From contig CAJOKT010000014.1 of assembly GCA_905235115.1 (NCBI GenBank), forward strand, positions 1 through 64,000: 64,000 nt of DNA. Reading direction: 5' to 3'. The translations under genes were made by a program, and so were the position numbers. The notes under the pieces were generated by a model. The model was not told where the DNA came from, ran no database searches, and saw only the letters and a list, made by a program, of their open reading frames with translations. Positions 52,306 to 60,000 of this stretch are shown here, piece by piece. How positions within the stretch are numbered: the first letter of the stretch is position 1; the number at the start of each line of letters is the position of its first letter. Source of the stretch: an uncultured Peptostreptococcaceae bacterium. Lineage in GTDB: Bacteria > Bacillota > Clostridia > Peptostreptococcales > Anaerovoracaceae.

Positions 52306-53019
52306 ATGCCAAATACACCTACTCCCCATAATGAAGCAAAACTGGGCGATTTCGCCAAGACCGTGCTGATGCCCGGCGATCCCCTGAGAGCCCAGTTCAT
52401 CGCAGAAAACTTCCTTGAGGACGCCAAGCTCGTGAACAACGTGCGCGGCATCCACGGCTATACCGGAACATATAAGGGCAAGCCCGTTTCCGTCATGGCG
52501 TCCGGCATGGGAATGCCCTCCATGGCCATCTATTCCTATGAGCTTTTCAACTTCTACGATGTTGAGAATATCATCAGGGTGGGAACCGCCGGCGTCATCA
52601 ATCCGTCGCTTAAGGTCAGGGACGTGGTCTTCGGTCAGGGCGCCTGCACCAACTCCAGCTTCGAGAAGCAGTTCAACCTGCCCGGGACCTACGCCCCAAT
52701 CTGCTCCTTCGAGCTCCTGGAGAAGGCCGTTAACGTGGCAAGAGACATGGGCATAGATCCCATCGTGGGCAATCTGTATTCCTCGGATATTTTCTACGAT
52801 GACGCGCAGAGCCTGAAGGACTGGCAGAAGATGGGCGTGCTGGCCACTGAGATGGAAGCTGCCGCGCTTTACATGAACGCAGCACGTGCCGGCAAGAACG
52901 CTCTGGCCATCTGCACCATTTCGGACAATCCCTTCACAGGAGAGGTTACGACTCCTGAAGAGAGGCAGAACACTTTCACCACCATGATGAAGATCGCCCT
53001 GGAGATAGCCATAGCCTGA
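52306..53019 (+). CDS. deoD: Purine-nucleoside phosphorylase, DeoD type
   Basis: A 237-residue enzyme that splits purine (deoxy)nucleosides with phosphate to base and (deoxy)ribose-1-phosphate. The phosphate-binding MPGDPLRAQFIAE (~residues 23-35), GMGMPSMAIYSYEL and the VLATEMEAAALY purine-site motif are present, with catalytic Asp in TISDNPF. AAGGAGG lies 8 bases before ATG 52306; the in-frame extension to 52159 is not family-like. The recurrent word GCAAAACATC follows its stop. Confidence 0.96.
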   Translation: MPNTPTPHNEAKLGDFAKTVLMPGDPLRAQFIAENFLEDAKLVNNVRGIHGYTGTYKGKPVSVMASGMGMPSMAIYSYELFNFYDVENIIRVGTAGVINPSLKVRDVVFGQGACTNSSFEKQFNLPGTYAPICSFELLEKAVNVARDMGIDPIVGNLYSSDIFYDDAQSLKDWQKMGVLATEMEAAALYMNAARAGKNALAICTISDNPFTGEVTTPEERQNTFTTMMKIALEIAIA

Positions 53020-53100
53020 CCGCATCAGGCGCAAAACATCGGCGGCCCGCAGCCGCCGGGAATGAAACATAAAGCAAAGTAATCGGAGGTCATGTATAAA

Positions 53101-54747
53101 ATGAGTAAAGAATATCCCCTTAACGTACCTGCGCCCAGACATTTCAGTTTCGCCGTAAGAGACCTGCCTGAGGTGACCGTGGAACAGAGAGAAAGAGCCC
53201 TCAAAGCCACCCACTATAACGAGTTCGCCTTCCCGGCGGGCATGCTGACGGTGGACATGCTTTCGGACTCCGGCACCACGGCCATGACCAACTACCAGTG
53301 GGCCTCCCTCTTCATGGGAGACGAGGCCTACGGCAGGAACACCGGCTATTATGTTTTGCTGGACACCTTCAGGGACATTTTTGAAAGGGGAGGCGAGAAA
53401 AACTGGAAGAAGGTCATCGACCTGGTCAGAACTGACTGCAGGGACGTGGAAAAGATGATGGATGAGGTCTACCTCTGCGAGTATGAGGGCGGACTTTTCA
53501 ACGGAGGCGCCGCCCAGATGGAGCGCCCCAACTCCTTCATCATCCAGCAGGGCAGGGCCGCAGAGTCCGTGCTCATGGAGATCGTCAGGAATATCCTGAA
53601 CTCCCGTCACCCGGGCAAGGTGTTCACGATTCCTTCTAACGGTCACTTCGACACCACAGAGGGAAACATCAAGCAGATGGGCTCTGTTCCCAGGAACCTG
53701 TACAACAAGGAGCTCCTCTACGAGGTGCCGGAGGGCGGCAGGTATCCGAAGAATCCCTTCAAGGGCAACATGGACACTGAGAAGCTCAAAGCTCTCATCG
53801 AGGAGGTGGGCCCGGAGAACGTGCCCCTGATCTTCACCTGCATCACCAACAATCCGGTATGCGGCCAGGCGGTGTCCATGGCCAACCTGAGAGAGGTCAG
53901 CCAGATCGCCCACAGCTACAACATCCCCTACATATTCGACGCTGCAAGATGGGCGGAGAACGCCTACTTCATCAAGATGAATGAAGAGGGCTACGGGGAC
54001 AAGTCCATCGCCGAGATCGCAACCGAGATGTTCAGGTACTGCGACGGCTTCTGCATGTCCGCCAAGAAGGACGGCCACGCCAACATGGGCGGAATGCTGG
54101 CCTTCAGGGACAGGGGGCTTTTCTGGAAAAACTTCTCGGACTTCAACGAGGACGGCTCCGTCAAGACCGACGTGGGCGTGCTCCTCAAGGTCAAGCAGAT
54201 CTCCTGCTACGGAAACGACTCCTACGGCGGAATGTCCGGCCGCGACATCATGGCTCTGGCCACGGGACTCTACGAATCCTGTGACTTCAACTACATGGAT
54301 GAGCGCGTGAAGCAGGTGGAATACCTGGCCGACGGCTTCTATAAGGCCGGCATCAAGGGCGTGGTCCTTCCCGCAGGCGGACATGCCGTCTACATCAACA
54401 TGGACGAGTTCTTTGACCACAAGCGGGGACACGAGACCTTCGCCGGCGAGGGATTCTCCCTGGAGCTGATCAGGCGCTACGGCATCCGCGTGGCGGAGCT
54501 TGGGGACTACTCCATGGAGTACGACCTAAAAACTCCTGAGCAGCAGGCTGAGGTGGCCAACGTGGTACGCTTCTGCATCGACAGGAGCAGGATCACACGG
54601 GAGCACCTGGACTACGTCATCGCCGCGGTCAAGGCGCTATATGAGGACAGGGAGAGCATCCCCAACATGAGGATCGTCTGGGGACACAACCTCCCCATGC
54701 GCCACTTCCACGCATTCCTGGAGCCGTATCCTAACGAAGAGAAATAA
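53101..54747 (+). CDS. Tryptophanase / tyrosine phenol-lyase family PLP enzyme
   Basis: A ~548-residue beta-eliminating lyase that would release pyruvate and ammonia from an aromatic amino acid (tryptophan to indole, or tyrosine to phenol). The PLP lysine lies in CMSAKKDGHANMGGML (~residue 323), the PLP-Asp in FDAARWAENA, and the N-terminal SDSGTTAMTNYQW and FTIPSNGHFDTTEGN are family motifs. Typical members have ~460-470 residues, so this has ~80 extra, partly around residues 95-130. Tryptophanase and TPL cannot be separated here. Two ATGs compete: 53092 is only 2 bases after GGAGG, so 53101 is chosen. Confidence 0.88.
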   Translation: MSKEYPLNVPAPRHFSFAVRDLPEVTVEQRERALKATHYNEFAFPAGMLTVDMLSDSGTTAMTNYQWASLFMGDEAYGRNTGYYVLLDTFRDIFERGGEKNWKKVIDLVRTDCRDVEKMMDEVYLCEYEGGLFNGGAAQMERPNSFIIQQGRAAESVLMEIVRNILNSRHPGKVFTIPSNGHFDTTEGNIKQMGSVPRNLYNKELLYEVPEGGRYPKNPFKGNMDTEKLKALIEEVGPENVPLIFTCITNNPVCGQAVSMANLREVSQIAHSYNIPYIFDAARWAENAYFIKMNEEGYGDKSIAEIATEMFRYCDGFCMSAKKDGHANMGGMLAFRDRGLFWKNFSDFNEDGSVKTDVGVLLKVKQISCYGNDSYGGMSGRDIMALATGLYESCDFNYMDERVKQVEYLADGFYKAGIKGVVLPAGGHAVYINMDEFFDHKRGHETFAGEGFSLELIRRYGIRVAELGDYSMEYDLKTPEQQAEVANVVRFCIDRSRITREHLDYVIAAVKALYEDRESIPNMRIVWGHNLPMRHFHAFLEPYPNEEK

Positions 54748-54765
54748 CCGTTCAGACGCAAAACA

Positions 54766-54806
54766 CCCTCTTCACTGCAAGACAGCAGGGAAGAGGGCTG
54801 TTTTTT
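54766..54806 (+). terminator. Terminator of the lyase gene
   Basis: CCCTCTTC (54766-54773) / GAAGAGGG (54790-54797) with inner CTGC/GCAG pairing, then CTG and T6. Confidence 0.9.
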
Positions 54807-54856
54807 GTATGTCGAGATGGTTCCCAAGGGCACTGTGACAGCGAGGAGACACCCCT

Positions 54857-54986
54857 TGCGCAAAACATCCGCCTTGAGCATGAAATAATAACAGAGATGT
54901 CTCAAAAGATGTTGTTTCACATCTTTTGAGACATCTCCTTTCTTTTGTGTGGGGTGCGAGGTGCTGCGGGGCGGATGTTTTGCGCA
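54857..54986. mobile_element. MITE-like 130-bp element with 17-bp perfect terminal inverted repeats
   Basis: TGCGCAAAACATCCGCC (54857-54873) and GGCGGATGTTTTGCGCA (54970-54986) are perfect inverted ends. Inside lies a 19-bp perfect hairpin, GAGATGTCTCAAAAGATGT (54894-54912) with 54919-54937, 6-nt loop. There is no gene. Size, terminal inverted repeats and internal palindrome fit a miniature transposable element. No clear target-site duplication is visible. The ends contain the recurrent CGCAAAACATCC word. Confidence 0.6.
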
Positions 54987-55151
54987 GATCGTATACATTT
55001 CCGGCATATTGCATTTTACCGGTGAACAATATGGTCTATTAGGTGTACGTCAACAGGAAGTTGACAGATCAAAATGATCCTGAATCAAGCGTAGATATCA
55101 TGAGGATACCTATTTGAGAGTAATTGTTATCCTGGATTTGGGGATGATCGA

Positions 55152-55290
55152 TTTAGGATCATAGATTTACGACAACTGGTGATCCTAAAAACAGGGCTGA
55201 CCGTTATAGGATCACTATTGAGAGCAAAAAGTATCTCAGAGGGAGGGCTGAGCAATCTGGGATCATAGTTTTATGATAATTCGTGATCCC
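55152..55290. repeat. Degenerate GGATCA/TGATCC hairpins upstream of the 53-bp array
   Basis: TTTAGGATCA (55152-55161) / TGATCCTAAA (55180-55189) and GGGATCA (55259-55265) / TGATCCC (55284-55290). They share the TTTAGGAT and GGGCTGA words with the adjoining array and look like diverged units. Confidence 0.7.
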
Positions 55291-55620
55291 ATAGAGGGGA
55301 CTGAGCTGTTTAGGATACCTGCAGGGAGCAAATACAGGATCCTGCACGGGGGACTGAGCTGTTTAGGATACCTGCAGGGGCAAATACAGGATCCTGCAGG
55401 TGGGACTGGGCTGTTTAGGATACCTACAGGGTGCAAATACAGGATCCTGCAGGGGGGACTGGGCTGTTTAGGATACCTGCAGGGTGCAAATACAGGATCC
55501 TGCACGGGGGACTGGGCTGTTTAGGATACCTGCAGGGAGCAAATACAGGATCCTGCACGTGGGACTGGGCTGTTTAGGATACCTGCAGGGAGCAAATACA
55601 GGATCCTGCACGGGGGACTG
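55291..55620. repeat. 53-bp tandem repeat array, 6 units
   Basis: The core GCTGTTTAGGATACCT starts at 55305, 55358, 55410, 55463, 55516 and 55569, i.e. period 52-53. Each unit continues CTGCAGGGAGCAAATAC and CAGGATCCTGCA, which contain the palindromes CAGGATCCTG and TGCAGG/CCTGCA. Units are nearly identical throughout, without unique spacers. Confidence 0.95.
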
Positions 55621-55800
55621 CACGATCTGGGATAAAACCGACAGGTATAACCCAGAATAGTATTAATAAAAAGGAGGCAAAAATTGGGTAATCAATCAAT
55701 ACTTTAAAGCCAGGGTAAGGTACTTGCAAGATATCATCTGCAAAACGGAGTCGTCTCTTAGTACAGCCCCTTCTCATGCAAAACATCAGGAGGGAGTCTG
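55621..55800. other. Intergenic stretch between array and padR
   Basis: No credible gene. AAAAAGGAGG at ~55669 is followed by GTG/TTG-type starts but no frame of length. One copy of GCAAAACATC sits at 55778-55787. Confidence 0.4.
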
Positions 55801-55815
55801 TTTTCTTAAAAACCC

Positions 55816-55844
55816 TTGACAAATATCGATAATCGATATATCAT
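55816..55844 (+). promoter_or_regulatory. Promoter of the PadR operon
   Basis: TTGACA (55816-55821) and TATCAT (55839-55844) with a 17-bp spacer. Confidence 0.9.
55823..55839. promoter_or_regulatory. PadR operator 1
   Basis: ATATCGATAATCGATAT, a perfect 17-bp palindrome with one-base centre that fills the -35/-10 spacer. Confidence 0.8.
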
Positions 55845-55856
55845 CGAATTACAGAT

Positions 55857-55871
55857 TATCGATAATCGATA
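55857..55871. promoter_or_regulatory. PadR operator 2
   Basis: TATCGATAATCGATA, a second copy of the palindrome, just downstream of the promoter. Centre-to-centre distance from operator 1 is 33 bp, about three helical turns. Confidence 0.8.
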
Positions 55872-55896
55872 TTAGCTATATTGAAGGGAGGCCGCC

Positions 55897-56217
55897 ATGG
55901 CCAGAAATAAATTCCAGACTCTCACGGAGCAGATGTTCTATATCCTTTTGTGCCTCAAGGAAGAGTGCTGCGGCATGGATATAATGGACAAGGTCCGGGA
56001 GATGACCCGGGACCGGGTCCTGATCGGCCCTGGCACCCTTTACAACCTTTTGAGCCAGTTCTCCTCGGAGGGCTACATCCGGGAGACTTGCGCCCAGGGC
56101 AAGCGCAGGAACTACGTGCTTACGGAGGATGGCAGGTCCGTCCTCGCCCAGGAGACGGACAGGCTCAAACAACAGATCGCAGATTATGAGGAGATCATGA
56201 AAGGAGATATCATATGA
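55897..56217 (+). CDS. PadR-family transcriptional regulator
   Basis: A 106-residue winged helix-turn-helix protein of the short PadR-s1 type (LTEQMFYILLCLKEECCGMDIMDKV, then IGPGTLYNLLSQFSSEGYI and KRRNYVLTEDGRSVL). GGGAGG precedes the ATG. It overlaps the DUF2812 gene by 4 bases. This PadR-DUF2812 pairing is common in Firmicutes, where the regulator controls its own operon. Two TATCGATAATCGATA palindromes overlap its promoter. Confidence 0.92.
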   Translation: MARNKFQTLTEQMFYILLCLKEECCGMDIMDKVREMTRDRVLIGPGTLYNLLSQFSSEGYIRETCAQGKRRNYVLTEDGRSVLAQETDRLKQQIADYEEIMKGDII

Positions 56218-57095
56218 GCGTAATAATCAGTTTAAACTATTTCGTCCCCTATGGTTTCAGAGCTCTTGAGCGAAAGCTCACGGATGAGTCTGAGAAGGGG
56301 TGGCTGGTCGACAAGGTCGGTCCGTTTTCCATCAAGTACAGAAGCTGCCTGCCGAAGGCACGCTGTGTGCAGGTTATCTTCGATCCGGGCGCGTCGGAAT
56401 ACGCCCCGGGAGTGGATCCTGAGACTCAGGGACTGTAGGAGTACATATCCGCTGCCGGATGGGTCAAGGCCTGCGACTACTATAAGCAAAAGATCTACTA
56501 TAACGAGAATCCTGATGCCGTTCCCATAGAGACCGATGACAGGCTGAAGCTCCGCTCCATAAAGGATTCCATGGGGGCCGAGAACCTGTTCGGCTTCGCC
56601 GTGATCTTTCTGTTCGCCATCTTCTTCGCAGTGTTCGGGGATGCGATGGCGGGTGTATTCTCAACACCCGGCTGTCTGTCCCTGAAGGCAGGTCTCCTGG
56701 CCATGATCCTTCTTCCCATGAGCTTTCTGGTGTCCTATGTCCGCTATGCCCTGTGGGTGCACAACGGCGAGGTCAGCATCGAAGCAGGCGGAGGTCTCGC
56801 CGATGACAGCGGATCGCTGATCGTCGAGTGGATCCTTGTGGCGGCCGCACTTGTGCTGCTGGTCATTTTCGTCGTCGGTTCGGTTCAGGAATCGGGAGAC
56901 CCGGGTCCCGGGGTGAAGGCGGTCATCAGCTTTGTTACCTATTTTCTCATCCTCTCCATAGGCAGGAACCTGGCGATTCGGCTCAGGGACAGACTGAGAG
57001 ACCGGGGCAAAAAATCCGGCCCATGGCCTGTCATCATCTTCATGTTCGTCGCCTTTCTTCTGCTGTTCACCTTGAGAGACTTCCTTCTGGGATAA
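56214..57095 (+). pseudogene. DUF2812 membrane protein interrupted by an in-frame TAG
   Basis: Read from ATG 56214 (ATGA overlap with padR) the DUF2812 cytosolic domain begins normally, meets TAG at 56436-56438 after 74 residues, and continues in the same frame with family-like sequence (EYISAAGWVKACDYYKQKIYY, PIETDDRLKLRSIKDSMG) and about four membrane helices to 57095, for ~293 codons. No other damage is seen. A single nonsense mutation, strain-level inactivation or a sequencing error are all possible. The second part could only be made by readthrough or internal start. Confidence 0.8.
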
Positions 57096-57266
57096 AGGAT
57101 GAAGAACTTGAGGAACTGCCTGACTTCCAGAAGCTCAGGCAAGGTGTGGGTGAAAAGATATCTTTAATTCCCCACTTGCAAAATAAAGCAAAATATTGTA
57201 GTCTTTTATTCGTGGGGAGGATGATCTCCAATAGTCTTATATCAAAAAGAGAATGAGGGGAAAATT

Positions 57267-57704
57267 ATGAAGAAAAGAAGCACTATTTGTCTGTTACTGG
57301 TACTCGTTATGGCATGCATGGCTCTCACGGCCTGCGGCGGAAGCGGAAGCAACAGCGGAGGCAGTGAAAGCACAGAGCCCGAGAAGGAAGTGACTCTTGA
57401 GACCTGGATCGCCGACCATCCTGAAGAGATGGATTCCGTTGAAATCGAAGACGGAATGGAAGTTCTCTTCGAAGGAAACAACCTGATCTACAAGTATGAT
57501 CTGATCGTTCTGGACATTGACGCCGAGACAGCCAAGTCCGATACCATGATCGAAGCTCTGACAGAAGCCCTCGACGAGCAGGCTGACACCTTCAAGGGTG
57601 TTGCATCCGACCTTGAGGAAGCAACAGAGATCACCGGGATCACCGTCACCGTCATCTACACATATGATGGTGAAGTTCTGGTAGAGAAGACGTTCACAAA
57701 CTAA
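57267..57704 (+). CDS. DUF4854-like lipoprotein
   Basis: A 145-residue secreted lipoprotein. The signal peptide ends in lipobox LTAC (Cys ~23), followed by a Gly/Ser-rich tether (GGSGSNSGGSES) and a small folded domain with WIADHPEE and VTVIYTYDGEVL strands as in DUF4854 proteins of Clostridia. GAGGGG precedes the ATG, and TTGCAA at 57176 may be its -35. It would sit on the outer face of the membrane. Function unknown. Confidence 0.85.
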   Translation: MKKRSTICLLLVLVMACMALTACGGSGSNSGGSESTEPEKEVTLETWIADHPEEMDSVEIEDGMEVLFEGNNLIYKYDLIVLDIDAETAKSDTMIEALTEALDEQADTFKGVASDLEEATEITGITVTVIYTYDGEVLVEKTFTN

Positions 57705-57794
57705 TCTGAAAACAGACCTTAGTAAAAACAGACCCCTTCACTGCACCGTCTCATAGGGCAACTATGTGACAGGTCGGCAAGCCGGTACGGAAAA

Positions 57795-57833
57795 CACAGG
57801 CACCACAGATCGAAATGGTCTGTGGTGCCTGTG
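57795..57833. terminator. Hairpin after the lipoprotein gene
   Basis: Perfect 15-bp stem CACAGGCACCACAGA (57795-57809) / TCTGTGGTGCCTGTG (57819-57833), 9-nt loop. T tract is poor. Confidence 0.75.
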
Positions 57834-57980
57834 CTGTAATGAATGAATTCGTTTTTTTATAAGAGTTGACTGCACTATTGCTTGTGCAACAACAGGCCAT
57901 AGTAATTACTTACTGCCGTTAAGCCTTCGTCGTTCAATAAGGTACCAGTCAGCGAGTCGATACACTCGAAGTTTAGACTC

Positions 57981-59123
57981 TCATTCTCCAGCCGTGGTAT
58001 CAGAAGTTAAGATACCTCTGGCTTTTAACACTTCAATATTTAGGGCATCCTCTATGTCATTTTTTAACGTACGCATATTCTTGTAGTAACCACGCCGGAT
58101 TGCCTCTAAAAAGGTGTTTAAAACCACGTTTCTTTCTATTAGTTTTTGATCTTCACCGCTCAATTGAGCATAGAGCACATTGTAGTTTTTGGTAGCAATT
58201 TTCAGCTTATTCTCTATGCTTATCTCATCAAATCTAATTACCTTTGAAAACCGTGAAAAAATAGGAGATCCGAGGCATTTCTCTGCTTCTTCTGCAGACT
58301 TATAATTACTTGTGCAAATGATGATGCACCTTTCAACATTTACACTATAGTTTTTATCAACAAATAAGCCTTCATCAAACATTTGGTAAAAGGCGTTATA
58401 GAAGAGGCTATTTACCTTATCAAACTCGTCTAACAAAATAACATTTGACTCTCTTCGAATCAGTTCTCGAGCAAAACTGTCCTCTCCATGTTCTCCTCCA
58501 AATATATACTTATACGCCTCTCCTGTCTGTTGCATAGAGAACTGTATACGCAACATTTCTCCGCCAAATTTAGAGTTGATGAATTTCGCAGTTTCTGTTT
58601 TTCCAACACCTGAATCACCCAAAAACAGTATTGTAATAGGCTTTTTTCTCTGCGGATTTACCAGAGAATACAACGCCGGCAAAAGTCTGCGAAGGACATT
58701 TGGCTGACCTATAACTATGTTTGAATAATCAGATGCAATCCCCTTAAGTATTTCCAAATCAAGGGATGGTCGATCAGACGTTGACTCAGAAATAATATCG
58801 GGATATGTTTTTTTCACGTCGTCATAGAATTTTTTGGGAGGGTTGTTTAGAAACAGATTTTTTATCTGAATACGGGGGTTTTCAAAAATATTGTTCGAGA
58901 CACCCAAGATAGCCCACTCTTTAATTCCACCATAATCATCAGTATAGATTATTAGATTTTCAACATCCAGTGGCGCTTCGAAATGCTTGCTTGCCCCTTC
59001 AATTGCAATTGTTTCTTTGCTGATATGTTTGATTACATCGCCGATTGTATAATACGAATCAACGTTTTCTATTAGTTTGCTAAAGTCAGAATCGGATCCA
59101 AAATGAATGATAATCTTTTCCAT
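57981..59123 (-). CDS. AAA+ ATPase (ClpA/ClpB D2-like), defence-island context
   Basis: A 380-residue protein. Residues 1-~130 form an unrecognised N-terminal domain. Residues ~160-350 form an AAA+ module related to Clp/Hsp100 ATPases: Walker A FLGDSGVGKTETAK (~167-180), Walker B VILLDEFDK (~228-236), sensor 1 IICTSNYKS, an arginine-finger-like FSRFSKV, and a small helical lid. It starts one base after the DUF6414 stop (TAA-T-ATG), so the two are translationally coupled and probably form a complex. Base composition is AT-rich compared with the core genes, which suggests transfer. Confidence 0.85.
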   Translation of the reverse strand: MEKIIIHFGSDSDFSKLIENVDSYYTIGDVIKHISKETIAIEGASKHFEAPLDVENLIIYTDDYGGIKEWAILGVSNNIFENPRIQIKNLFLNNPPKKFYDDVKKTYPDIISESTSDRPSLDLEILKGIASDYSNIVIGQPNVLRRLLPALYSLVNPQRKKPITILFLGDSGVGKTETAKFINSKFGGEMLRIQFSMQQTGEAYKYIFGGEHGEDSFARELIRRESNVILLDEFDKVNSLFYNAFYQMFDEGLFVDKNYSVNVERCIIICTSNYKSAEEAEKCLGSPIFSRFSKVIRFDEISIENKLKIATKNYNVLYAQLSGEDQKLIERNVVLNTFLEAIRRGYYKNMRTLKNDIEDALNIEVLKARGILTSDTTAGE

Positions 59124-59124
59124 A

Positions 59125-59943
59125 TTATTCTGCTATCCCCGCTATAATTACATCGTACACATCAATCTGCTCTGGTTCTGCCGTTCCGCATGCTTTATCA
59201 TCATATTCAATTCTGTCTTTTGTTACAACGCCAAATTGGAATTCACTTGTCAAATCCAACTTTTTCTTGTCAGTTGTACCAACGTTTACAGCATATAAAG
59301 ATAGTTGCATCTTCGGGATATCCGACATTGTATAGTTGTTCCGAAATGCCATGCTGCTAAATCTGAAAATAGTTTCTTTTCCATCGAGAACAGCAATGAA
59401 TTCATAGTATCCGCGACCACGTGAGATAGCGGCCTCAATCTTCGACACATCAATAGTAAACCTTTCTCCATTTTCTCCATTAATCGGGACATTCCCGTCG
59501 ATCATCGTGAAAAAAGGTGCCATTAGCATCATATAAGAAAACGAATTGGCTTGTGGAAATAGTTTGACTTTTTCAAACTGCTTAATTGCGGTGTGCTTTT
59601 TGTTTTCATCTTTTTTCTTTTTGGAATCAGTGTCAATTAATTCGACAAAGTCGGCAAGCAGCGTATTTTCCAGAATAGTCTTAGCAATCTTCTCTTTCTT
59701 TGCTTCAACACCAGCATGCCCCTCAAGCGAGGCTTCGACCCCTACCCCAGTCAATGCTTTAAACAGTGTTGATAGCCCTTTCCCTTTTGTGCTTACACTT
59801 ACTTCTGCTTGAGCTGCAGCCCCGGCATCACCTGTAACATCCGCAATGAACTCCGTCGTTTTCTTTAGCTCTCCTCCGGACGTGATTTGCATATAATCTG
59901 CAGCTGTTCCCTCATCGAAATATATTACTTTTACAAATCTCAT
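59125..59943 (-). CDS. DUF6414 family protein
   Basis: A 272-residue soluble protein starting MRFVKVIYFDEGTAADYMQI, characteristic of DUF6414 proteins, whose function is unknown. Residues ~30-85 are Gly/Ala/Lys-rich and helical; the C-terminal half is mixed alpha/beta (YYEFIAVLDGKETIFRFSS). It is coupled to the AAA+ gene downstream (1-nt gap). It might be the substrate-recognition or sensor partner of the ATPase; that is inference from gene order. Confidence 0.75.
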   Translation of the reverse strand: MRFVKVIYFDEGTAADYMQITSGGELKKTTEFIADVTGDAGAAAQAEVSVSTKGKGLSTLFKALTGVGVEASLEGHAGVEAKKEKIAKTILENTLLADFVELIDTDSKKKKDENKKHTAIKQFEKVKLFPQANSFSYMMLMAPFFTMIDGNVPINGENGERFTIDVSKIEAAISRGRGYYEFIAVLDGKETIFRFSSMAFRNNYTMSDIPKMQLSLYAVNVGTTDKKKLDLTSEFQFGVVTKDRIEYDDKACGTAEPEQIDVYDVIIAGIAE

Positions 59944-60000
59944 ATCAACTGTCCTTTACCATTTTCTAATGCTTTCATTATCGGAAACGAAGCACATATA

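Noticed and set aside
52264..54432. 722-residue antisense frame opposite deoD and the lyase gene
   Set aside because: It mirrors two well-supported genes, has no ribosome site or family motif, and comes from GC-rich codon bias.
55291..55620. CRISPR array or repeat protein
   Set aside because: No unique spacers; reading frames across it only reflect the lack of stop codons in the repeat and shift with each 52-53-bp unit.
56436..56438. Pyrrolysine or other recoding at the TAG
   Set aside because: No pyl genes or stimulatory structure in the window; a nonsense mutation is simpler.
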